A DNA stretch of 64,000 bases from HLUCCA09 sp965277275. GTDB taxonomy: Bacteria; Pseudomonadota; Alphaproteobacteria; Rhodobacterales; Rhodobacteraceae. The notes beneath the pieces are model-generated. The model made no database searches. It saw only the letters and a program-made list of their open reading frames with translations, and was not told the DNA's origin. The position numbers were made by a program, and so were the translations under genes. Shown piece by piece: positions 16,535 through 24,943 of this stretch. The stretch spans positions 2,170,001-2,234,000 of the forward strand of contig CBDICG010000002.1 of NCBI GenBank assembly GCA_965277275.1, written 5' to 3'. Numbering within the stretch: position 1 is the first letter of the stretch; the number at the start of each line of letters is the position of its first letter.

Positions 16535-16550
16535 GAGAACCGTTTATGCC

Positions 16551-17273
16551 CTACGAAAGCGAACCGCTTGAGGCGCCAGCGAACACGTCCAGCGCGTCGA
16601 GCAGTTCGAGGGCGACGTCCGCCGCGGTTCGGGCGTCCTGTCCGGTGATCAGCCGTCCTTCCTCGATCACAACGGGCGGCTCCCCCGGGGCGCTGTTGAA
16701 CACCTGGGCCCCCCGCTGGCGCAGGCTGTCTTCGAGGTCGTAGGGCGGTTCTGCTTGTCCCGTGGAGTAGGCAGGCAGGCAGGTCAGCCGTGCTCCGGCG
16801 ACAATCGTCTCGTCTTCGTCCGACCGGGCGCCGAGGAGGGCGGCCGCGCCCGCGCCGATGGTGGCCACGACGGCCCCCTTGGCCCAAAGCGCTCCGACCA
16901 GCGCGGCGACGGCCTCTGTCTGCTGCAAGTCCCACAGGGCGCCGGTGCCATCGACGACGAGTAGCGCCTGCCAGTCCTCGGCGGCAACTTGCGCGACCGG
17001 ACGGGATTGGGCGAGTCCAAGGACCGCGCTCTCATCCCCAAGGAACATGTTCACCGCACCCGCGCGTTCGCCGGCATCGGTTTCGCCAAGGGTCGCCGTG
17101 GAAGGATCGCCGGGCGGTTTGCCCCCGAGGATCGACGCGAAGCCGATCTCAACCCCGGCCTCATGCAGGCGCCAATAGGGCACCGCGAGGCTCATCCAGT
17201 CGAACCCGGTTTCTGGCCCGCCCGCGCCGGCCTTGCCGGTGGACGTCGTGAGGATCAGGACGCGGTAGGGCAT
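16551..17273 (-). CDS. DJ-1/PfpI-like glutamine amidotransferase-fold protein lacking the nucleophile Cys
   Basis: A 240-residue protein with the DJ-1/PfpI layout: VLILTTSTGKAGAGGPETGFDW at the start, a large insert, the acidic site region LLVVDGTGALWDL, and the nucleophile-elbow region VVATIGAGAAALLGAR. In active members the elbow reads like A-x-C-H-G-P; here the position of the Cys is Gly (TIGAGAA), so thiol chemistry of the usual kind is not expected. The stop at 16551 is six bases beyond the IS110-type element, and the C-terminus may have been altered by the insertion. It is transcribed divergently from dgcN. The function is unknown. Confidence 0.7.
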   Translation of the reverse strand: MPYRVLILTTSTGKAGAGGPETGFDWMSLAVPYWRLHEAGVEIGFASILGGKPPGDPSTATLGETDAGERAGAVNMFLGDESAVLGLAQSRPVAQVAAEDWQALLVVDGTGALWDLQQTEAVAALVGALWAKGAVVATIGAGAAALLGARSDEDETIVAGARLTCLPAYSTGQAEPPYDLEDSLRQRGAQVFNSAPGEPPVVIEEGRLITGQDARTAADVALELLDALDVFAGASSGSLS

Positions 17274-17417
17274 TGGCTCTCCTCCGTAGGGTCACACACA
17301 TAACGCCGTCGTTTGTGTCGCGCCAGCTGTCGCGAAGACCCCTTTCGCCCGCCCCGGCAATTGATAGGATTTGCGTGGTTCGTCGCTGCGGGCGGCGGAC
17401 ACTGCTGGAGTAAGCCC

Positions 17418-18422
17418 ATGATACAAACGCCTTACCTGCTGTTTCTCGGCGATGCACCCGATCCCCTTGCGGCCAAGGTCGCACAGGGGATTCGTGACTG
17501 GAGGCCGGACTATGCCATTGGCCAATACCGGATGGAGGGCTGTCAGGCCGATCTCGGCCTGACCGACATGGGGCTGACCGAAGCCTATGAGGCCGGGGCG
17601 CGGACGCTCGTCATCGGGGTGGCCAACCGGGGCGGGACAATCTCGCCGGCATGGCGTCATGTTCTGGCCGAGGCGCTGCTGGCGGGGTTCGATCTTGCCT
17701 CCGGGCTGCACAACCTGCTGACCGACGAGCCGGAGCTCGTGGAGATCGCGAAGGCCGAGGGGCGTGCGCTGCATGACGTGCGTATTCCTCCGCAGACGTA
17801 CCCCATTGCCAACGGGCAAAAAAGAGCCGGGCTGCGGTGCCTCGCCGTTGGAACGGATTGCTCGATCGGCAAGATGTACACCGCGCTCGCCATGGACAGG
17901 GAGATGGCCGCGCGCGGCATGAAGGCCACCTTCCGGGCCACCGGGCAGACCGGGATCCTGATCACTGGCGATGGCGTCCCGCTCGATGCCGTGGTGGCGG
18001 ATTTCATGGCGGGTGCGATCGAGTGGCTGACGCCGCCGAACGATCCCGATCACTGGGACCTGATCGAGGGGCAGGGCTCGCTCTTCCACGCGTCCTATTC
18101 CGGGGTCACGCTGGCGCTGATCCATGGCGGCCAGCCCGATGCGCTGATCCTGTGTCATGAGCCGACGCGCACGCACATGCGGGGCTTGCCGGATTATGCG
18201 CTGCCGTCGCTCGAGCAGCTGCGCGACCTCGCGTTGATCCATGCGCGGTTGGTGAACTCGAACGCGCAGGTCGTGGGGGTGTCCGTCAACACGGCGGCGC
18301 TGGGGGATGCGGAGGCGCTTGCCTACCTCGCGGAGGTCGAGGCGCGGATCGGTCTGCCGACCTGCGATCCCTTCCGACAGGGGGCGGGCCGGCTTGTGGA
18401 TGCCCTGGCCGCCTTTGCCTGA
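17418..18422 (+). CDS. dgcN: D-glutamate N-acetyltransferase DgcN (DUF1611 family)
   Basis: A 334-residue protein matching the DUF1611/DgcN family. The N-terminal Rossmann-like part (YLLFLGDAPDPLAAKVAQGI, IGVANRGGTISPAWR) precedes a P-loop-like segment VGTDCSIGKMYTALAM and the block GQTGILITGDGVPLDAVVADF. In marine Proteobacteria DgcN acetylates D-glutamate to N-acetyl-D-glutamate, which DgcA then converts to the L form. The ATG at 17418 follows GGAG seven bases upstream. The adjacent dgcA and D-amino-acid transaminase genes support the assignment. It acts in the cytoplasm and has no signal peptide. Confidence 0.85.
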   Translation: MIQTPYLLFLGDAPDPLAAKVAQGIRDWRPDYAIGQYRMEGCQADLGLTDMGLTEAYEAGARTLVIGVANRGGTISPAWRHVLAEALLAGFDLASGLHNLLTDEPELVEIAKAEGRALHDVRIPPQTYPIANGQKRAGLRCLAVGTDCSIGKMYTALAMDREMAARGMKATFRATGQTGILITGDGVPLDAVVADFMAGAIEWLTPPNDPDHWDLIEGQGSLFHASYSGVTLALIHGGQPDALILCHEPTRTHMRGLPDYALPSLEQLRDLALIHARLVNSNAQVVGVSVNTAALGDAEALAYLAEVEARIGLPTCDPFRQGAGRLVDALAAFA

Positions 18423-18485
18423 CGCGGCGCCGGGGGCGGCGTGGCGCCAAGGTATTTGGACCAAGATGAAATGCGGGGTTGGATG

Positions 18486-19454
18486 ATGGACGTGCGTGTA
18501 TCCCAGGATGTGTATCGCCTCGCGCAGGCGTTCACGATCTCCCGGGGGAGCCGGACCGAGGCGCGTGTGCTGACTGTGCGGGTTGCGGACGGCGGTGCTT
18601 CGGGCTGGGGGGAGTGCGTGCCCTACGCGCGGTATGGCGAAACGCTGGAGAGCGTGGCGGCCGAGATTGCCGGGGTGGCGACGGAGGGGCTGACCCGGGA
18701 GGGCTTGCAGGAGGCGCTGCCCGCGGGGGCGGCGCGCAACGCGTTGGATTGTGCGTTATGGCATCTCGAGGCGGTGCGGGCGGGCCGTCGGGTCTGGGAG
18801 CTGGCCGGGTTGCGTCCGCCGGGGCCGGAAGTGACGGCCTACACGCTGTCGCTCGATACGCCTGCGGCGATGCGCGCTGCGGCGCAAGCGCAGGCGCACC
18901 GGCCGCTTCTGAAGATCAAGCTGGGAACGCCCGATGACATGCCACGGCTCGAAGCGGTGCGCGCGGGCGCACCCGATGCGCGGATCGTGGTGGACGCCAA
19001 CGAGGGCTGGTCGGCGGAGATCTACGCCGATCTGGCGCCGCATCTTGCGCGGCTCGGGGTTGCGCTCGTCGAGCAGCCGGTGCCTGCGGGCGAGGACGAG
19101 GCGCTGCGCGGACTTGCGCGCCCGGTGCCGCTTTGCGCGGATGAAAGCGTCCATGACCGGGCGACGCTGGGTCGGCTCGAAGGCCTCTATGACATGGTGA
19201 ACATCAAGCTCGACAAGACCGGTGGGCTCACGGAGGGCCTGGCCCTGCGGGCGGAGGCGGAGCGCAGGGGTTTCGGGATCATGGTCGGGTGCATGGTGGG
19301 ATCATCGCTTGCCATGGCGCCTGCCGTATTGCTGGCACAGGGCGCGGCCGTGGTGGACCTTGACGGCCCCCTCTTGCTGGCCGAAGACCGGGCGGTGCCG
19401 CTTCTCTACGACGCGGCCGGGGTGCATCCGCCCGCGTCGGAGCTTTGGGGATAG
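18486..19454 (+). CDS. dgcA: N-acetyl-D-glutamate racemase DgcA (enolase superfamily)
   Basis: A 322-residue member of the dipeptide-epimerase branch of the enolase superfamily. The catalytic lysine region is LLKIKLGTPDD. The metal ligands lie in VVDANEGW, VEQPVPAGED and CADESVHD, and the second lysine lies in VNIKLDKTGG. Next to dgcN, the likely reaction is interconversion of N-acetyl-D- and N-acetyl-L-glutamate; related proteins epimerise L-Ala-D/L-Glu dipeptides, which is the alternative. The start is placed at the second of two adjacent ATG codons, seven bases after GGGG. It begins 63 bases after dgcN. Confidence 0.85.
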   Translation: MDVRVSQDVYRLAQAFTISRGSRTEARVLTVRVADGGASGWGECVPYARYGETLESVAAEIAGVATEGLTREGLQEALPAGAARNALDCALWHLEAVRAGRRVWELAGLRPPGPEVTAYTLSLDTPAAMRAAAQAQAHRPLLKIKLGTPDDMPRLEAVRAGAPDARIVVDANEGWSAEIYADLAPHLARLGVALVEQPVPAGEDEALRGLARPVPLCADESVHDRATLGRLEGLYDMVNIKLDKTGGLTEGLALRAEAERRGFGIMVGCMVGSSLAMAPAVLLAQGAAVVDLDGPLLLAEDRAVPLLYDAAGVHPPASELWG

Positions 19455-19463
19455 GAGAGTGCG

Positions 19464-20315
19464 ATGAGCCGGATCGTTTATGTCAACGGAACGTATGTGC
19501 CCGAAGAAGAGGCGAAGGTTTCGGTGTTCGACCGTGGCTTTCTCTTTGCCGACGCGGTCTACGAGGTGACGAGCGTGATCGACGGCAAGCTCGTGGATTT
19601 TGCGGGCCATGCGAAGCGGCTGTGGCGGTCGCTCGGTGAGCTCGACATGGAAGCGCCCGTGACGGAGGACGAGCTTCTCGAGATCCACCGGGAGCTTCTG
19701 GCACGCAACAACCTCGAAAACGGGCTCGTTTACCTACAGGTCACGCGGGGCGCGGCGGACCGGGACTTCGTCTTTCCCGACGGGGCCGCGCCGACGCTCG
19801 TGCTCTTCACGCAGGCGAAGGACGTGGTGGAGTCTGCCGCGGCCAAGACGGGTATGCGCGTCATCTCCATCCCGGACCGGCGGTGGGGGCGGCGCGATAT
19901 CAAGACGGTGCAGCTGCTCTACCCGTCGATGGGCAAGATGATGGCCAAGAAGGTCGGGGCCGACGATGCGTGGATGGTCGAGGACGGCGCCGTTACGGAG
20001 GGCACGTCCAACAACGCCTATATCGTAATGGGCGGCAAGATCATCACGCGTCACCTTGGCGAAGAGATCCTGCACGGGATCACGCGCGCCGCAGTACTCG
20101 CCTTCGCGCGCGAGGCGCAGATGAAGGTCGAAGAGCGGCCCTTTACCCTGGAAGAAGCGCAAGGAGCCGACGAAGCCTTCATCACCTCTGCCTCGTCCTT
20201 CGTGACGCCGGTGATCGAGATCGACGGTGTGGCGATCGGTGATGGGGCGCCCGGCCCCGTGGCCAAGCGCTTGCGCGAGATTTACCTCGAGGAGAGCCTG
20301 AAGACCGCTGTCTAG
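19464..20315 (+). CDS. D-amino acid aminotransferase (PLP fold type IV)
   Basis: A 283-residue class-IV aminotransferase. It shows YVNGTYVPEEEAKVSVFDRGFLFADAVYE at the N-terminus, the PLP-lysine in DIKTVQLLYP, and the phosphate-binding GTSNNAYIV block with the VTEG motif. Length and motifs fit D-alanine/D-amino-acid transaminase, which moves the amino group between D-amino acids and 2-oxoglutarate, producing or consuming D-glutamate. It starts nine bases after dgcA and is surely co-transcribed. In this operon it can collect amino groups from other D-amino acids onto D-glutamate, which DgcN/DgcA then convert to the L series; that flow is inferred. Confidence 0.88.
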   Translation: MSRIVYVNGTYVPEEEAKVSVFDRGFLFADAVYEVTSVIDGKLVDFAGHAKRLWRSLGELDMEAPVTEDELLEIHRELLARNNLENGLVYLQVTRGAADRDFVFPDGAAPTLVLFTQAKDVVESAAAKTGMRVISIPDRRWGRRDIKTVQLLYPSMGKMMAKKVGADDAWMVEDGAVTEGTSNNAYIVMGGKIITRHLGEEILHGITRAAVLAFAREAQMKVEERPFTLEEAQGADEAFITSASSFVTPVIEIDGVAIGDGAPGPVAKRLREIYLEESLKTAV

Positions 20316-20376
20316 GACAGGGCGCTCGGGCTCGGGTCGGGCTGGTAGCGGGCGTTCGGGCCAGCGGCTGGCGCGG

Positions 20377-21957
20377 TTAGTAGCCGAGGGCGATCCCATC
20401 CTTGCGGGGGTCTGACGCGCCGGCCAGCAAGCCCTCGGCCAGATCCATGCGAATCGCCTGAGCGCCCCCGATCGGGCTTGGCGCTTCCGCGACGGGCTGC
20501 CCGAGTGCGGCGAGGGCGTCCGACACCGGGCGGGCATAGCCACGTTCGATGAAGAGCTGTCCCTTGGCGATGTCGGCAAAGGCGCGGGGCGCGTCGAGGG
20601 CGTCCTGCAGCTCCATGCCATAGGTTGCCAGATTGGTGATGAGCCGCGCGTGACCCGTGGCCTGATAGGGGCCGCCCATGACGCAGAATGGCATCGACAC
20701 CTGGCCCTCGCGGCGCACCATCGCCGGCAGGATCGTGTGCATCGGACGCTTGCCTGGCCCGTACTCGTTTGCGTGGCCGGGGGTCAGATTGAACCCGAAG
20801 CCGCGATTATGCAGCAAGATCCCGTAGTCGGGGCTCGCGATCCCGGAGCCGAAATCGTCGAAGATCGAGTAGATCAGAGAGACCACCATGCGGTCCTTGT
20901 CGACGACGGTCAGACAGACGGTGTGCTTGTGCACGTCTTCCGTCATCGGGGCGATGTCCGTGATGGCGCGGGCCGGATCGATCAGGGCGGCGAGATCCGC
21001 GGCCAAACCGTGCTTTTGCAGGCGGTCGGGGTCGGGCATGTGATCTATGTCGGCGATGAAGCGGTTGCGCGCATCATACGCGAGCTTGGTCGCCTCGGCT
21101 TCGAGGTGCAGGCGCTCCGGGCCGAAGGGGTCGAGGGACGCAAGATCGAACTTGCCGAGGATGTCCAGCAAGAGGAGCGCTGTCGCGCCGGAGCCGTTTG
21201 GCGCGTGCTCGAGCACTTCCCAATCGCCGAAATGGCCGGAGATGGGGCTGCCCCAGGTGCACTGCGTCGCGGCAAAATCCTCGGCGGTATGGGGCGCGCC
21301 GTCGAGCGCGGCGAGCATGTCGGCTGCGATGGCGCCGGTATAGAAGGCATCACGCCCTTCCTCGGCCACACGGCGCAGGACCTTGGCCTGGCCCGGCGCG
21401 CGGAAGATCTGGCCGGGTTTTGGGGCTGCACCGGCGAGGAGGAAGTGATCGCGGCCTGCGCCTTGCAGGCGGCCCTCGTGCATGGCCCAGTCGAAGGCGA
21501 CGCGCGGAGCAACGGGGATGCCCTCCTCGGCATAGCGGATCGCCGGGGCGAGGGCGTCAGCGAGACCAAGCTGGCCAAATCGTTCGGAGAGGGCGCAGAA
21601 CCCGTCGATCGCGCCCGGGATCGTGACGGCGGCGGCTTGATCGGGGGGCATGCGCTCGTGACCCTGAGCGCGCAGGGGCCCGGGGTCGGCAGCTTGCGGG
21701 GCACGCCCGGAGGCGTTCAGGGCAACGATATCAGCGCCAGGGGCGGGCTGGACGAGCGCGAACATGTCGCCACCGATGCCGGTCATTTGGGGTTCGCAGA
21801 TCCCGAGGAGGACGGCGGCGGCGATGGCAGCGTCCACGGCGTTTCCGCCCGATTTCAGCACGTCGACTGCCGTGCTGGCGGCGAGGGGGTGCGAAGTGGC
21901 GCACATTCCATTGGTTGCGTAGACGGTTGACCGTCCGGGCAGCTGAAAATCGCGCAT
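20377..21957 (-). CDS. ggt: Gamma-glutamyltransferase family protein
   Basis: A 526-residue protein of the Ntn-hydrolase gamma-glutamyltransferase family. The large-subunit part has ATSHPLAASTAVDVLKSGGNAVDAAIA and GIGGDMFAL. The autocatalytic cleavage site is the Thr in HKHTVCLTVVDKD, after which the small subunit continues with the oxyanion loop FGSGI and PGKRPMHTILPAMV. No signal peptide is apparent, so it may be cytoplasmic. The ATG at 21957 follows GGAGG. It faces the dgc operon, and by family it would hydrolyse gamma-glutamyl compounds and release glutamate. Confidence 0.9.
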   Translation of the reverse strand: MRDFQLPGRSTVYATNGMCATSHPLAASTAVDVLKSGGNAVDAAIAAAVLLGICEPQMTGIGGDMFALVQPAPGADIVALNASGRAPQAADPGPLRAQGHERMPPDQAAAVTIPGAIDGFCALSERFGQLGLADALAPAIRYAEEGIPVAPRVAFDWAMHEGRLQGAGRDHFLLAGAAPKPGQIFRAPGQAKVLRRVAEEGRDAFYTGAIAADMLAALDGAPHTAEDFAATQCTWGSPISGHFGDWEVLEHAPNGSGATALLLLDILGKFDLASLDPFGPERLHLEAEATKLAYDARNRFIADIDHMPDPDRLQKHGLAADLAALIDPARAITDIAPMTEDVHKHTVCLTVVDKDRMVVSLIYSIFDDFGSGIASPDYGILLHNRGFGFNLTPGHANEYGPGKRPMHTILPAMVRREGQVSMPFCVMGGPYQATGHARLITNLATYGMELQDALDAPRAFADIAKGQLFIERGYARPVSDALAALGQPVAEAPSPIGGAQAIRMDLAEGLLAGASDPRKDGIALGY

Positions 21958-22596
21958 CTTGCACCTCCCTGTGGTGCGGGGAGGGCTAGTGGGTTTTGCT
22001 GGGAAGGGGAAGACCTCGACGCCGCGCACTGGGTGGGGGCAATAATCGCGCGGCGCCGAGGGAAGCCTTTGCAGCTACAGCTTTGGTTTGCCACCCGGCC
22101 ATGGCAGGGATCAGGACGTATCGTGGCAATTCTGTGGCAGCTTCGATGTGCTGGCGGTGCGGATGCCGGAATGCGGATGCGGGGAGATCGCAGCAGGCCC
22201 CGGCGCAGGGCGTGACGGCTCTTCACCGCTTGCCGCAGGCCCTTAGAGGCTTTGCCCATGGTTGTTTCTATGTCGGTGAAGTGCTCTTGAAGGCGCCCTT
22301 TGGTGGGATGGGCTATGTGTGGATAGCGGCGCAGAGGTGGGTCGTGCACGCAGGTTTGGCGCTCGCGGTACAGAAACGCGCATCGCAGTCACGTGGGCGG
22401 CTCGAGTTGTTGCAAAGAGTTGCCCGCTGCGTCACCTGGCGCATTTCGGCTGGCAGACGCCTTTCCCGAGAGGCGCTCGCACGCCAGCACCTCCGCTCCG
22501 ATGGGTCGTGTCGGCCAGGATCACGCCTGGTGTGGTGCGGTGTCAGGTGCTGGGGCGATCGTTTTTGACCAGACTGCGGGGTTGCGTGGGGCGTTG
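21958..22596. other. Gene-poor stretch between ggt and the anti-sigma-like gene
   Basis: About 640 bases carry no recognisable gene or RNA. Open frames here are shadows with arginine/cysteine-rich composition. The ggt promoter should lie at its left end. It could hold a small RNA, but no clear hairpin-plus-T-run terminator was seen. Confidence 0.4.
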
Positions 22597-23355
22597 CTAG
22601 GCTGACGCCACACGAGAGACCGACAGGGCAAAGCGCAAGATGTTCGTATCTGCTTGGCGGTCGTAGATCAGGTAGCTTGTGAGCTCGTGAATCATCGACC
22701 AGCCGAAGCCGCCTTCCGGGAGCGTGCTGATATCCAGCATGTCGCCGGTCACTTCGCTGGGTGCCTTGCGCGCCGGGAGGCTCCCGTCTGGCAGGGGAAA
22801 TCCGCCGTCGGTCAGGCGGCACATCACCCACCCGTCGACAAAGTCGATCTCCAGCAGGATCCATCCGCTTTCATCATTTCGGTAGGCGTGCTCGACGATG
22901 TTGTTCGTGGCCTCTGCCAGAACGATTTCGAACGTCATGCCATCAGTCGGGTCCAAGCCTGCCTCGGCAAGGCGTTGGCATAGGTCGGTGATCGCGCTGC
23001 GGACGGCCATGGCTGTGCTTGGAATCTGCGCAACGAGTGTTGCGCAACGTTCTTTGCACAGGTCGATACCCTTGATGGGAATTGATCGGGCGGGTGGCGT
23101 TGCCACATCAGGCTCTGCCGGGGCGGGCCAGCGAGCAGCGCCAACGCCCGAGTCATGCGCCGGGGGCGACATGTGCGCGTTGCTGCCGCTCCCCGACAGA
23201 TTCTGTGCAGAGCGAGTTCCGTCCGGCAGGATGGCACCCGACGCCATTGGCATACGGTCTCCGTCAGACACTGGCCCGGTGTCCGGGTCATTGGGGCGGA
23301 TGCCTTCGTTTGCGGCTGCGCGCAGTGGCATCGTCTTGATCGTTGGATACGGCAT
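22597..23355 (-). CDS. RsbW-like anti-sigma factor / HATPase with long N-terminal extension
   Basis: A 252-residue frame whose C-terminal 140 residues form a GHKL ATPase domain of the RsbW/SpoIIAB type. The N-box is MTFEIVLAEATNNIVEHAYR, the G1 region is VMCRLTDGGFPLP, and GGFGWSMIHEL forms the ATP lid. The first ~100 residues are Pro/Ala/Gly-rich and look disordered. The start at 23355 is chosen because it follows the STAS gene by 26 bases, but internal starts near residues 36 or 61 would give a more typical length. It probably phosphorylates the STAS protein encoded just upstream. No sigma factor gene is adjacent. Confidence 0.75.
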   Translation of the reverse strand: MPYPTIKTMPLRAAANEGIRPNDPDTGPVSDGDRMPMASGAILPDGTRSAQNLSGSGSNAHMSPPAHDSGVGAARWPAPAEPDVATPPARSIPIKGIDLCKERCATLVAQIPSTAMAVRSAITDLCQRLAEAGLDPTDGMTFEIVLAEATNNIVEHAYRNDESGWILLEIDFVDGWVMCRLTDGGFPLPDGSLPARKAPSEVTGDMLDISTLPEGGFGWSMIHELTSYLIYDRQADTNILRFALSVSRVASA

Positions 23356-23381
23356 TGGCGTGGCGGCGCTCCTTTGCCAGA

Positions 23382-23726
23382 TCAGGCGGCGCTGGTGCCG
23401 GGCGTCATTGCGGCTTCCAACGAGGCGTGAATCGTGAAGACAGTGTCCATACGGGTGAGGCGGAACACCTTCACCACCTTTGGCGACAGGCTCGAAAGCT
23501 CAAGCCGCTTGTCCGATTCGAGCCCTTTCATGGAAGACACGATCGCACCGAGCCCGGAGGAATCGATGAAGTCGACATTCTGCATGTCGAGCACGACCCG
23601 CCCCATCCAGCCTGCCGTCGCATCGCGCATACTGTCCTTGAAGCGGATCGCGCTGGCAGCATCGATCCGCTCGCTGTCGACCCGGATGATCTTGAGGTCG
23701 CCCTCAGTCTCTACGGAAATATCCAT
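23382..23726 (-). CDS. STAS domain anti-sigma factor antagonist (RsbV-like)
   Basis: A 114-residue STAS protein with the conserved core VLDMQNVDFIDSSGLGAIVSSMKGL; the serine pair in DSSGLG is the usual phosphorylation site. The start at 23726 gives the compact family length. With the downstream HATPase protein it forms a partner-switch pair: the unphosphorylated antagonist binds the kinase and frees its target. The target is not in the window. Confidence 0.88.
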   Translation of the reverse strand: MDISVETEGDLKIIRVDSERIDAASAIRFKDSMRDATAGWMGRVVLDMQNVDFIDSSGLGAIVSSMKGLESDKRLELSSLSPKVVKVFRLTRMDTVFTIHASLEAAMTPGTSAA

Positions 23727-23891
23727 TCGTCGCGTACCTTTCGCCTGTAATCTGCAGCGCTCTCCCGGGGACGGTGCGCCGAAAAGATTAGGATTTGGTA
23801 AGCCCCGCCAAAGTTCCACGGTCGCTGGCTTGCGCTTGCCGCGCTGTGGATCGAAGGTTGCGCGCTCGATGAATGAGGAAAGGGCCTGTGC

Positions 23892-24320
23892 ATGAATACC
23901 GACGCTGCTCCTGGCCCTGCGGCGGGTCTTGCAGATGGGATTGGCGCCGAGCCCAACGAAAATGCCCTGATCGTGCCCGACGGGACGGCCCGCCGTATCT
24001 GCGCAGCGATTGACGTACGCCGCATCTCGCCGGGCGCACGCAAGTCCGACAGAGTGCAGGTACGTCAGCGCACGCTATCCCGTTCATTGCAGGAAAGATT
24101 TGCCGCGCCTTTCGCCCGCACCGGAACTGCCCGGGCGGGCGGCGACGCCGAGACGAGTGGCGGCGGGCGGGGACTGTCCTGGAAGACCCCTCAAGTCGCG
24201 GGCGGCCAGACCGCGCCGGTCGTTGCAAAGGAAACCCGCGGCGCGAATCTTGCGGCCATGGCGGTCGCTCCAGACGCTCCGCCGAAGGCCACGCGTCGCA
24301 ATCAAGGCGCCTCGGCATGA
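23892..24320 (+). CDS. Hypothetical protein upstream of LysE
   Basis: A 142-residue frame I do not recognise, starting at an ATG seven bases after GGAAAGGG and overlapping the LysE start by four bases (ATGA), which is the usual form of a coupled operon. The sequence is Ala/Gly/Arg-rich, with little hydrophobic core except ENALIVPDGTARRICAAIDV near the start. It may be a poorly folded small protein or a GC-bias artefact. The ribosome-binding site and overlap favour a real gene, the composition argues against it. Confidence 0.4.
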   Translation: MNTDAAPGPAAGLADGIGAEPNENALIVPDGTARRICAAIDVRRISPGARKSDRVQVRQRTLSRSLQERFAAPFARTGTARAGGDAETSGGGRGLSWKTPQVAGGQTAPVVAKETRGANLAAMAVAPDAPPKATRRNQGASA

Positions 24321-24943
24321 GCTTTGAGGGTTGGCTTGTCTTTACGGGTTTCTGGGTTCTTTTCGTAACAACGCCCGGCCCGAATGCCGCGAATTGTATC
24401 CAGAACGGGATGAGCCTTCCGTTCGGGCGGGCGTTGATCGGTGTTGCCGCGATTCTCACGCAGGCGAGCATCTTTCTGCTCGCCTCGGCAGCGGGAATCG
24501 CCGGGCTTATCGTTGCTGCCCCCAACGTTTTCTTCTGGGCGCAGATCGTGGGGGCCCTCGTGCTGGTCTGGCTTGGCGTGCGCGCGTGGCGACGGGCAGC
24601 GCTGCCCCTCGCGGCACAATCGGCGCCCACGCGTGCTCGGGACATCTACGTCCGCGGGCTCTTCATCGCGACGGTGAATGCCAAGAGCCTTGCGGGGTAT
24701 CTCGCGGCCTTCACCCAGTTCGTGGAGCCGGATGTGCCGATGGCGGCGCAACTCGTCGTCATCTTTCCCACGGCGCTGACGATCACCACGATGAGCTATG
24801 TCGGCTATACCGCGCTCGGTGCATGGCTCGGCAAGCTCGCCCTCGGGGCGCTCGGCAATCTGGTGTTGCGCCGCGTGCTGGCGGGGTGTTTCGTGATCTA
24901 CGGCCTCACATTGGGGGCGGCAGCGCTGGGGAGCAGGCCATGA
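24317..24943 (+). CDS. LysE family amino acid exporter
   Basis: A 208-residue membrane protein with about six membrane segments and the LysE/RhtB signature near the N-terminus (FVTTPGPNAANCIQNGMSLPFGRA). The second half has the expected cluster of Gly/Ala-rich helices and a basic loop (VNAKSLAGYLAAF). It exports an amino acid or derivative across the inner membrane. It overlaps the next gene by four bases. Confidence 0.88.
   Translation: MSFEGWLVFTGFWVLFVTTPGPNAANCIQNGMSLPFGRALIGVAAILTQASIFLLASAAGIAGLIVAAPNVFFWAQIVGALVLVWLGVRAWRRAALPLAAQSAPTRARDIYVRGLFIATVNAKSLAGYLAAFTQFVEPDVPMAAQLVVIFPTALTITTMSYVGYTALGAWLGKLALGALGNLVLRRVLAGCFVIYGLTLGAAALGSRP

Larger units (their letters stand above)
15181..16544 (+). 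mobile_element. IS110/IS1111-type insertion sequence, copy 2
   Basis: This is the same 1364-base sequence as 2689-4052, offset by 12492 bases and in the same orientation, with an identical transposase. The left junction is 10 bases from the IS3 element and the right junction is six bases from the stop codon of the DJ-1-like gene. The subterminal inverted repeats are at 15190-15199 and 16525-16534. With copy 1 it brackets about 11 kb of accessory genes. Confidence 0.92.

Noticed and set aside
20650..21930. 426-residue forward open frame
   Set aside because: It is antisense to ggt, whose catalytic motifs are intact.
22313..22864. 183-residue reverse open frame
   Set aside because: It overlaps the HATPase gene in another frame and is Arg/Pro-rich without motifs.
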